A stretch of 33,950 nt of DNA from Spirochaetia bacterium (GTDB lineage: Bacteria; Spirochaetota; Spirochaetia; Sphaerochaetales; Sphaerochaetaceae): the NCBI GenBank assembly GCA_009930195.1, contig RZYT01000004.1, positions 1 to 33,950 on the forward strand, written 5' to 3'. Position 1 is the first letter of the stretch. Every line of letters starts with the position of its first letter. This document shows, piece by piece, positions 1 to 6,441 of this stretch. A program made the translations under genes and the position numbers. Below the pieces are notes generated by a model. It was not told where the DNA came from. It saw nothing but the letters and a program-made list of their open reading frames with translations, and made no database searches.

Positions 1-603
1 GATGATGCCTACTACGGGCTGTTCTTTGAAGAGGAGACTGCCACCGAGAGCTTGTTCGCGCACCTGTGTGATGCCCACGAGAACATTTTCGCGGTCAAAT
101 GCGATGCAGCTACCAAGGAAGACATGGTCTGGGGATTCAGGATCGGCTTCATCACCTATGCAGGCAAGGCCCTGACCAAGGCACACCTTGAGGCGTTGGA
201 CAAGAAGACGCTGGGTATCATCCGCAGCACCGTCAGCAACTGTGACAAGCCCGGACAGAGCCTTTTGCTGAAGGCTATGACCAAGGGCGTAAGCTATGAA
301 GCCGACAAGGAAGCTGCCAGAATTGAGATGGAGAAGCGTTATCGCATCCTCAAGGAAGCGCTCAAGAAGCATGAGGGAAACGACCTTTTGCTTCCCCATC
401 CCTTCAACAGCGGCTATTTCATGGCATTCAAGACCAAAGGCAGCGCAGAGGTGCTCAGACGCCATTTGCTCGATGCCTATCAGGTTGGATGCATAAATAT
501 TGCCGATGTTACCCTCAGACTTGCCTATTGTTCTGTGGAATGTGATAAGATTGCTGAACTGGTGGATTTGGTCTACCAGGCGGCAGGAGAAGCATGGAAC
601 TAA
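1..603 (+). CDS. PLP-dependent class I/II aminotransferase, C-terminal part
   Basis: The reading frame is open from the first base, so the gene starts upstream and only the last 200 residues are present. They begin with D-D-A-Y-Y-G, the fold-type I segment in which Asp and Tyr contact the pyridoxal phosphate. About 35 residues later comes A-T-K-E-D-M-V-W-G-F-R-I-G, which fits the family signature with the Schiff-base lysine followed by the conserved G-x-R-[LIVM]-G. The rest is the small C-terminal domain. The enzyme should transfer amino groups between an amino acid and a 2-oxoacid in the cytoplasm. The substrate cannot be told from this fragment. Its end overlaps the next gene by 10 bases, so the two are probably co-translated. 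Confidence 0.85.
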   Translation, partial: DDAYYGLFFEEETATESLFAHLCDAHENIFAVKCDAATKEDMVWGFRIGFITYAGKALTKAHLEALDKKTLGIIRSTVSNCDKPGQSLLLKAMTKGVSYEADKEAARIEMEKRYRILKEALKKHEGNDLLLPHPFNSGYFMAFKTKGSAEVLRRHLLDAYQVGCINIADVTLRLAYCSVECDKIAELVDLVYQAAGEAWN

Positions 604-974
604 AGGCAAAGCTCTACCTCGTCGATGAGGATGGCAACAAATTCATGGGAATCGGGGTGCTCTGGTTGCTGGAGCAGGTGAGGCATCAAAACTCGCTGCG
701 CAAGGCTGCCATGGCACTTGGCATCTCCTATTCCAAGGCTTTCGGGATGGTTCAGAACCTGGAACAAAGCCTTGGTGTTGCTGTGCTCAACCGGCGAAAG
801 GGCGGTTCGAGTCGGGATGGGGCTACGTTGACACCCTTTGCACTCGAATTCCTTTCTCTCTACCGATCGTTTGAACAACAGGCCAAAGAGGGCCTGGAGG
901 CGCCATATGCCCGGTTCAAGCAAGAGTTGAATGGCTTGCTTGCCGGCATTGATGAGCATGGAGGTGAAGCGTGA
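594..974 (+). CDS. ModE-type winged-helix DNA-binding protein
   Basis: This 126-residue protein matches the N-terminal LysR-like winged helix of molybdate regulator ModE. An early strand pair with a D-E-D-G turn leads into a helix-turn-helix, about residues 30-60, with the core S-L-R-K-A-A-M-A-L-G-I-S-Y-S-K-A. A wing follows, about residues 65-80, holding N-R-R-K-G-G-S. Full ModE has C-terminal molybdate-binding (MOP/TOBE) domains. These are absent, so it may bind DNA without sensing molybdate itself, as in other short ModE-like proteins. The ATG lies inside the end of the aminotransferase gene, and its last bases overlap the phosphofructokinase start by 4. No target can be named. Confidence 0.8.
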   Translation: MELKAKLYLVDEDGNKFMGIGVLWLLEQVRHQNSLRKAAMALGISYSKAFGMVQNLEQSLGVAVLNRRKGGSSRDGATLTPFALEFLSLYRSFEQQAKEGLEAPYARFKQELNGLLAGIDEHGGEA

Positions 975-2311
975 CGACCAAGAAGTTGGATTTTTCCATC
1001 CCGATTTTGGGTGAGGCAAAGATCTCATCCCCGATCATGATGAGTACGACCCAGGATGATGGGCAGGCTGATTATGTCAGTGATGCAGACCATATTCTCT
1101 TTGGCATCGATACCGATATCGATGAGAACGGCCATCCGGTCCCCCGCCATGAGGAGACGGTTGAAGTTGCAGGCCCTCGGGCAAAAATCTACTTCAATCC
1201 CGCTCACGTTCATGCTGCCATATGCACGTGTGGTGGAATTTGCCCCGGCCTGAACAATGTCATCCGCGCAGTGGTTCGCTGTTTCTGGTATCGCTATGGG
1301 GTGAGAAGGATCAGCGGGGTGCAGTTCGGCTATCAGGGCTTGCTTGAAAACAGTCCTTGGCCACTGATTCCCCTTGATCCTGATGTGGTCGATGAGATCC
1401 AGGAGAAGGGTGGTACGATTCTGGGGTCTGCCCGTGGCGGTGGCAAACAGGTTGAGGAGATTGTTGACTCGTTGGAGAAGCTGAATATCAACATTCTGGT
1501 CACTGTCGGCGGCGACGGAACCTTGCGCGGCGCCTATGACATCTATGAGGAAGTGAAGAAGCGTGGCCTGAAGATCTCCATCATCGGAATCCCGAAGACC
1601 ATCGACAATGACCTTTCGCTCATCCAGAGCTCATTTGGTGTCGATACGGCTGTGCAGATGGCAGTTCCTGTTGTCCGCTGTGCCCATATCGAGGCCAAGA
1701 ATTCCATTCATGGCATCGGCTTGGTGAAGGTCATGGGCCGTGAGTCCGGCTTCATTGCAGCCAATACCTCACTGGCACAGAGTGATGTGAACTTCTGCCT
1801 GATTCCGGAGAATCCGTTTGACCTGGATGGGCCGAATGGGTTGCTGGAGCACCTCAGGCGCAGGGTGCTCGATCGTGGCCATGCAGTGATCCTCATCAGT
1901 GAGGGAGCCGGCCAGGATCTGGTTCCTTCCACCGGTGAAACCGATGCTTCGGGCAACATCAAGTACACCGACATCGGGGTTTTCCTCAAGGATCGGATCA
2001 ACGAGTACTTCAAGCGTGAGGGGATCGAGACCAACGTGAAGTACATCGATCCTTCCTACATCATCCGAAGCGCCCCCGCCGACTCCTATGACTCGATCTA
2101 TTGTGCACGCCTTGGGGCCCACGCAGTGCACGCTGCGATGTCAGGAAAGACTGCAGCCTTGATCGGCTTGGTCCACAACCGGTTTGTGCATCTGCCCATC
2201 AAGGTGGCTGTATCGAGTCGCAACCATGTGGATCTGGAAGGTTCGCTTTGGAGAGACGTATTGGAGAATACCCGTCAGCCGCTTTCGATGAAGAATTTCA
2301 AATTCGATTGA
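971..2311 (+). CDS. 6-phosphofructokinase, plant/trypanosome-like, probably ATP-dependent
   Basis: This 446-residue glycolytic enzyme phosphorylates fructose 6-phosphate to fructose 1,6-bisphosphate. It starts at a GTG that overlaps the previous stop by 4 bases. Visible motifs are the phosphate-binding G-G-I-C-P-G-L-N near residue 93, G-G-D-G-T at about 180-184, P-K-T-I-D-N-D at about 208-214 (catalytic Asp) and M-G-R-E-S-G-F-I-A. In this superfamily a Gly after G-G-D marks ATP users, while an Asp there marks pyrophosphate users. The Lys in P-K-T-I-D-N-D is shared by pyrophosphate enzymes and by the plant/trypanosome ATP group. The Gly plus Lys combination and the N-terminal extension of about 90 residues point to that ATP group. 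The phosphate donor is inferred, not proven. Confidence 0.9.
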   Translation: MTTKKLDFSIPILGEAKISSPIMMSTTQDDGQADYVSDADHILFGIDTDIDENGHPVPRHEETVEVAGPRAKIYFNPAHVHAAICTCGGICPGLNNVIRAVVRCFWYRYGVRRISGVQFGYQGLLENSPWPLIPLDPDVVDEIQEKGGTILGSARGGGKQVEEIVDSLEKLNINILVTVGGDGTLRGAYDIYEEVKKRGLKISIIGIPKTIDNDLSLIQSSFGVDTAVQMAVPVVRCAHIEAKNSIHGIGLVKVMGRESGFIAANTSLAQSDVNFCLIPENPFDLDGPNGLLEHLRRRVLDRGHAVILISEGAGQDLVPSTGETDASGNIKYTDIGVFLKDRINEYFKREGIETNVKYIDPSYIIRSAPADSYDSIYCARLGAHAVHAAMSGKTAALIGLVHNRFVHLPIKVAVSSRNHVDLEGSLWRDVLENTRQPLSMKNFKFD

Positions 2312-2349
2312 GGTTTTTCCATCGTGTGACTTTTTGCAAGGAACCCTAT

Positions 2350-2387
2350 TCCCACAGAGCTTTTGTATGCTCTGTGGGACTTTTTTT
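2350..2387 (+). terminator. Intrinsic terminator after phosphofructokinase
   Basis: A perfect 11-bp stem, TCCCACAGAGC pairing with GCTCTGTGGGA, closes an 8-base loop and is followed by C and seven T. It lies 39 bases after the stop codon and should end the aminotransferase-ModE-phosphofructokinase transcript. Confidence 0.93.
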
Positions 2388-2550
2388 GTCTCGGAGAGTT
2401 GTCCATGCATGGGAATAGGGTGACAAAACGTATCTGAATGATTTTTCCATACCTGCAATAATTTTTAGAAACAAGAGGAATAATTTTTGTAACTCAAGGT
2501 ATTGAAATGAAAAGAGAGAAGAAAAAAATAGGGGAAATTCAAAAAACCTC

Positions 2551-2579
2551 TTGATTCTTTTTTTGTGTTTGAGTACTGT
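2551..2579 (+). promoter_or_regulatory. Sigma-70-type promoter of the candidate small RNA
   Basis: A -35 box TTGATT (2551-2556) and a -10 box TACTGT (2574-2579) are separated by exactly 17 bases in an A/T-rich stretch just past the previous terminator. No start codon with a ribosome binding site follows. Transcription would begin near 2586. Confidence 0.55.
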
Positions 2580-2585
2580 ACCTCT

Positions 2586-2705
2586 CAGAAAGAGAACGAC
2601 ATGCTTCTGCACCCGTTGGGTCGGCTAGCAACGAAATCGGATTTTTTCTAACCTCCTTTTGTTCCCCTCAGGGTTTAACCTCCTTTTCCCTGGGGGGTTT
2701 TTTTT
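2586..2705 (+). ncRNA. Candidate ~120-nt small RNA with two anti-Shine-Dalgarno motifs
   Basis: The unit runs from the start predicted by the promoter at 2551-2579 to a strong terminator. It has no convincing reading frame. The 12-mer TAACCTCCTTTT occurs twice, exactly repeated, at 2649-2660 and 2676-2687. The second copy fills the terminator loop and the first lies in a pyrimidine-rich stretch that should be single-stranded. The 12-mer is complementary to strong ribosome binding sites (AAAAGGAGG), so it could pair with mRNA leaders in the manner of C/U-rich-loop small RNAs of Gram-positive bacteria. Possible short hairpins include ACCC-gtt-GGGT in the 5' half. It does not look like SRP RNA, 6S RNA or tmRNA. 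Existence and function are inferred. Confidence 0.5.
2664..2705 (+). terminator. Intrinsic terminator with CCTCC in its loop
   Basis: CCCCTCAGGG (2664-2673) pairs with CCCTGGGGGG (2688-2697) in 10 bp including one G-T wobble, followed by eight T. The 14-base loop contains one copy of the repeated anti-Shine-Dalgarno 12-mer. It stands about 350 bases beyond the nearest upstream gene, which already has its own terminator, so it implies a separate transcript. Confidence 0.85.
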
Positions 2706-2913
2706 GTCCGAGTAGCTTCTTCTGCACAATCGTATCCCATCCTACACCCCTGGCATCCTTGGTTTGTTCCTCATCAACCACAGCTTCTATGGAGATCGGG
2801 TTGAACGTGCTGAATCTGTCGGGTTGATGAATTCCTGCCCGTTGGGGATACCAGGAGCAAGCCTCTCCTGATGGGGATGTTCTGGGCTTATGTTCCCTTA
2901 TCCTTTCCTTTTG
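2706..2913. other. Intergenic stretch with no recognised gene
   Basis: Between the small-RNA terminator and the HAD gene promoter I see no gene with a ribosome binding site or a recognisable product on either strand. A short open frame on the minus strand enters the HAD gene and has no family resemblance. Confidence 0.5.
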
Positions 2914-2942
2914 TTGACGCCTTCCCTGAAAGAGCGTATCAT
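2914..2942 (+). promoter_or_regulatory. Promoter placing the transcript start at the HAD start codon
   Basis: TTGACG (2914-2919), a 17-base spacer and TATCAT (2937-2942) form a strong sigma-70-type promoter. The -10 box ends 6 bases before the ATG at 2949, so the transcript would start at or next to the start codon. Confidence 0.65.
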
Positions 2943-2948
2943 CGGCCA

Positions 2949-3671
2949 ATGGCTATACACACCCTCTTGTTCGATTTGGATGGGACCTTGCTTCCCATCG
3001 ACCAGGATCAATTCATGCATGCCTATTTCGGACTTTTTGTCCGCAAGGCAGGTGAACTCGGACTCGATGAGAAGGCTGCTCTCTCCGGCTTGCAGGCAGG
3101 CCTGAAAGCCATGCTCACAAACAACGGGGAGATGACCAACAAGGATCGCTTCGATTCTGTGTTCTCCCAAGTCAGCGGCATCGACAGCACCCGGTTCAAC
3201 GAGCAGTTTTCCTCGTTCTACCAGCATGAGTTCCATCAGCTTGCAGCCTTTGCGAAGCCCTCATCGCTTGCCAATAGGATTGTGGAAACAGCGAAAGAAA
3301 AAGGATACCGGGTGGCCCTTGCCACCAGCCCTCTCTTTCCCGCTCAGGGCACCGAGGCACGGATTGGGTGGGCAGGTCTGCGTGCAGACCAGTTCTCGCT
3401 GGTCACCACCTATGAGACCTACCGGCATGCAAAGCCGCACTGGCACTACTACGTGCAGGTGTTGGATGAGTTGGGGGTTGATGCTTCCGAATGCCTGATG
3501 ATCGGCAACGATGTCCGCGAGGACATGGTGGTGGCCGAACATGGCATGGAGACCTTTCTGATTACCGACTGCCTGATCAACCGCGATGATCGTTCCTTGG
3601 ACCCCTATAGAAAGGGAAGCCTGCAAGCATTTTCAGATTTCCTTGAGGAGTTGCCGCCATGCACACTGTGA
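2949..3671 (+). CDS. HAD-superfamily hydrolase (phosphatase-like)
   Basis: A 240-residue haloacid-dehalogenase-fold enzyme. Motif I is F-D-L-D-G-T with the nucleophile Asp9 and acid/base Asp11. A helical cap follows. Motif II is the Thr/Ser of A-T-S-P-L-F-P, motif III the Lys of H-A-K-P-H, and motif IV G-N-D-V-R-E-D with its acidic magnesium ligands. It probably removes phosphate from a small metabolite, but the substrate is unknown. I chose ATG 2949 because it puts motif I at its usual distance from the N-terminus. The frame extends upstream, but those residues fit no part of the fold. No clear ribosome binding site precedes the start, in keeping with a leaderless transcript. The gene overlaps the transporter gene by 13 bases. 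Confidence 0.85.
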   Translation: MAIHTLLFDLDGTLLPIDQDQFMHAYFGLFVRKAGELGLDEKAALSGLQAGLKAMLTNNGEMTNKDRFDSVFSQVSGIDSTRFNEQFSSFYQHEFHQLAAFAKPSSLANRIVETAKEKGYRVALATSPLFPAQGTEARIGWAGLRADQFSLVTTYETYRHAKPHWHYYVQVLDELGVDASECLMIGNDVREDMVVAEHGMETFLITDCLINRDDRSLDPYRKGSLQAFSDFLEELPPCTL

Positions 3672-4603
3672 AACCCTCCATCCTGACCAAACGTTGGGTG
3701 GTGATCCTTCTTGCAAGCCTCTGTGCCACGCTCTGGGGCAGTGCCTATCCCTCGATCAAGCTTGGCTATGAGCTGTTCGGTGTGGGAGCCGATGATACGG
3801 CTGCAAAGCTTGCCTTTGCAGGCCTGAGGTTTACCCTTGCAGGCCTTTTGGTCCTGGTGTTCCGCAGCCTGCAGAGGGGACCGAAGATGGCAATCAGAAG
3901 CCTCACTGCAAGATCTTCCCTCCAGATTCTCCTGCTTGGTCTCTTGCAGACCACCATCCACTACTACTTCTTCTATGTCGGCGTCAGTTATACCACCGGT
4001 GCCAAGAGCTCCATCCTCAACTCGTCCTCAGTCTTTTTCAGTGCGGTGCTGGCACACCTTGTGTACAGCAACGACCATATCAGCCTTCGCAAGGGTTTGG
4101 GGATTCTGCTGGGCTTTGTCTCGGTGATCCTGGTGAATATCGAGCCGAATCTCTCGCTCACATTCCGCTTGCAAGGCGAGGGTTTTGTGGTCATTGCCGC
4201 CTTCTTGACCAGCCTGTGTGCACTCTACAGCAAACGCATCAGCGCTAAGGTGGACCCGGTGCTGCTCACTGCACTCCAGCTCTTCTCAGGCGGCTTCATC
4301 CTGCTGATGATTGCCTTGGGTATGGGTGCCTCGATGCCCAGAAGCGGTTTCTGGGGCTATGCCTTGCTGCTCTATATGGCAGCGCTCAGTGCCACGGCCT
4401 TCACCCTCTGGACTGCACTGCTGAAGCACAACAAGGTCAGCTCCATCACGGTATTCAACTTCCTGATCCCTGTGGTGGGGACCTTGCTCAGTGCCCTGGT
4501 TCTGGGCGAATCGATCCTGCGCCTGCAGTATCTTCTCGCCCTTCCCGTGGTTGTGCTGGGCATCGTGCTGGTCACTTACTCCAGCTCGAAGGAGCCGGTG
4601 TAG
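3659..4603 (+). CDS. DMT-superfamily transporter with two EamA domains
   Basis: A 314-residue, very hydrophobic protein with about ten membrane segments arranged as two EamA repeats (roughly residues 10-155 and 170-310). W-G-S-A-Y-P-S-I-K in the first helix is typical of the family. Each repeat ends in a helix of the L-G-I-x-L-V type. These inner-membrane proteins carry small metabolites such as amino acids, purines or sugars, often outward. The substrate cannot be predicted. The gene overlaps the end of the HAD gene by 13 bases, so it is probably translationally coupled. Its 3' end overlaps the convergent ABC transporter gene by 28 bases, with no terminator hairpin between them. Confidence 0.85.
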   Translation: MHTVKPSILTKRWVVILLASLCATLWGSAYPSIKLGYELFGVGADDTAAKLAFAGLRFTLAGLLVLVFRSLQRGPKMAIRSLTARSSLQILLLGLLQTTIHYYFFYVGVSYTTGAKSSILNSSSVFFSAVLAHLVYSNDHISLRKGLGILLGFVSVILVNIEPNLSLTFRLQGEGFVVIAAFLTSLCALYSKRISAKVDPVLLTALQLFSGGFILLMIALGMGASMPRSGFWGYALLLYMAALSATAFTLWTALLKHNKVSSITVFNFLIPVVGTLLSALVLGESILRLQYLLALPVVVLGIVLVTYSSSKEPV

Positions 4604-6441
4604 AGCCGCCAGTACTGACCCTTCTGTTCCATCAGCGCTTGATGCGTTCCCCGCTCTATGATGCTCCCATCCTCAAGCACCATGATCATATCAGCATTCC
4701 TGATGGTGGAGAGGCGATGTGCAATGACGAAGACCGTTCTTCCTTCCATCAGGGCGTCCATGCCCTTCTGCACCACCTCTTCGGTATGGGTGTCGATGCT
4801 GCTGGTTGCCTCATCGAGAATGAGAACCGGAGGATCTGCGACCAGCGCACGGGCAATGGAGATCAGCTGGCGCTGACCTTGGGAGAGTGAGGCCCCGTCT
4901 CCACTGAGATCGGTCCGGTACCCCTGCGGCAGGTGGGAGATGAAGGTGTCAGCATTCGAGAGCCTTGCCGCCTCATACACCTCCTCGTCGGTGGCATCGA
5001 GCCGGCCATAGCGGATATTCTCCAATACCGTCGTACTGAACAGGTGCACATCCTGCAGAACCACCCCGAGCGACCGGCGAAGATCGTCCTTGCGGATTCT
5101 GTTTATGTTGATCCCATCATAGCGGATCTTTCCGTCAGCCAGGTCATAGAAACGGTTGATGAGATTGGTGATGGTCGTCTTTCCTGCACCGGTCGCCCCG
5201 ACCAGGGCAACCTTCTGTCCCTGCTTCGCCTCGATGGAAATATCCTTGAGCACCAGTTTGTCGGGCACATAGCCAAAGTCGACATCATGGAGACTGACCC
5301 TCCCCTCAAGCGGAGTGAGCCTGCCTGTTCTCCCGTCCTTCCATGCCCAGCGTTCAGTCCTCTGCTCCGTTTCCTCCATCGTTTCGGTGACATTGACCAG
5401 GGTGGCTGTGCCTTCATCCACCTCTTTCTGCTCATCGAGCAGGGCAAAGATGCGCTTTGTTCCTGCCAATGCCATGGCAACCGAGTTGAGTTGGCTCGCC
5501 ATCTGGTTGATCGGCATGTTGATCGTCCTGCTGAGCTGGAGGAAGGATGCGATGGCACCCAAAGTAAGGGCCCCGATCCCCGAGAGTGCAAAGAACCCGC
5601 CGACGATGGCCACCACCACATACTGGATGTAACTGATGTTTCCCATGATCGGCATGAGGATGTTCGCGAAGCGATTGGCATTGAAGGCATCGCCGGCGAG
5701 CTCCTCATTGAGCACGTCGAACTGCTGTTTAGCCTGCTGCTCGTGGGTAAAAACCTTGATTACTTTCTGCCCATTGATCATCTCCTCGATGTAGCCGTTG
5801 GTCTTGCCCAATGCCTTTTGCTGGGCGATGAAGTAGGAACCGCTCTTACGGGCGATGCGTGAGGTGATGTTGAGCATTGCCGTGAGCGAGAGGACCACCA
5901 CCAAAGTCAGCTGCCAACTGGTGGCCAGCATGGCCAGGAAGATGGCAAGAACGGTAACGATGGAACTGAGGAAGTTGGGGATCGATTGGGTGACCATCTG
6001 CCTGAGGGTGTCGGCATCGTTGGTGTACAAGCTCATCAGATCGCCATGGGAACGGGTATCGAAGTACCTGATCGGCAGTGTCTGCATGTGGCTGAACATC
6101 TGGTCGCGGATGGTTTTCAGCGTACCCTGGGCTATGGTGATCATCAGGCGGTTTGTCAGGTAGGTGGCAAGCACACCACTTGCATAGATGACCGCCATGA
6201 TGCCAAGCGCTCCCAGCAAGGGTGCATAGGAGACCACACCGGCAGCCGAGGCCAAGGGTGTGATGTAGGAGTCGATGAGAATGCGCAAAAAGAGTGAACC
6301 TGCCACAGCGGCAAGAGCGCTGATGAGGATGCAGGCAAAGACGATGAGAAGCCTGGCCTTGTAGGGACCGAGGATATAGGAAAACAGGCGCTTGAGAGTT
6401 GCCAGGTCTACTTTGGGTTTCTTGTTCGTAGGGGTTTTCAT
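4576..6441 (-). CDS. ABC exporter half-transporter, catalytically complete subunit (TM288-like)
   Basis: This 621-residue protein fuses a six-helix type IV exporter membrane domain (about residues 30-345) to a nucleotide-binding domain. Walker A is G-A-T-G-A-G-K-T at about 415, the signature is L-S-Q-G-Q, and Walker B is L-I-L-D-E with the catalytic Glu near residue 544. The H-loop is I-A-H-R with its His near 575, so the ATPase residues are all present. A linker of about 40 residues rich in Glu and Thr separates the domains. It follows the other half-transporter with a 4-base overlap. Together they resemble the Thermotoga TM287/TM288 heterodimer. The likely role is export of drugs or lipophilic compounds. 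Substrates are unknown. Confidence 0.92.
   Translation of the reverse strand: MKTPTNKKPKVDLATLKRLFSYILGPYKARLLIVFACILISALAAVAGSLFLRILIDSYITPLASAAGVVSYAPLLGALGIMAVIYASGVLATYLTNRLMITIAQGTLKTIRDQMFSHMQTLPIRYFDTRSHGDLMSLYTNDADTLRQMVTQSIPNFLSSIVTVLAIFLAMLATSWQLTLVVVLSLTAMLNITSRIARKSGSYFIAQQKALGKTNGYIEEMINGQKVIKVFTHEQQAKQQFDVLNEELAGDAFNANRFANILMPIMGNISYIQYVVVAIVGGFFALSGIGALTLGAIASFLQLSRTINMPINQMASQLNSVAMALAGTKRIFALLDEQKEVDEGTATLVNVTETMEETEQRTERWAWKDGRTGRLTPLEGRVSLHDVDFGYVPDKLVLKDISIEAKQGQKVALVGATGAGKTTITNLINRFYDLADGKIRYDGININRIRKDDLRRSLGVVLQDVHLFSTTVLENIRYGRLDATDEEVYEAARLSNADTFISHLPQGYRTDLSGDGASLSQGQRQLISIARALVADPPVLILDEATSSIDTHTEEVVQKGMDALMEGRTVFVIAHRLSTIRNADMIMVLEDGSIIERGTHQALMEQKGQYWRLYTGSFELE

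Noticed and set aside
2649-2687. AAAAGGAGG on the minus strand as two ribosome binding sites
   Set aside because: No start codon follows at the right distance on the minus strand, so a gene reading left from here is not supported.
2668-2949. Minus-strand open frame of 93 codons beside the candidate small RNA
   Set aside because: No ribosome binding site in place, no recognisable product, and it runs across the HAD promoter and into the terminator.
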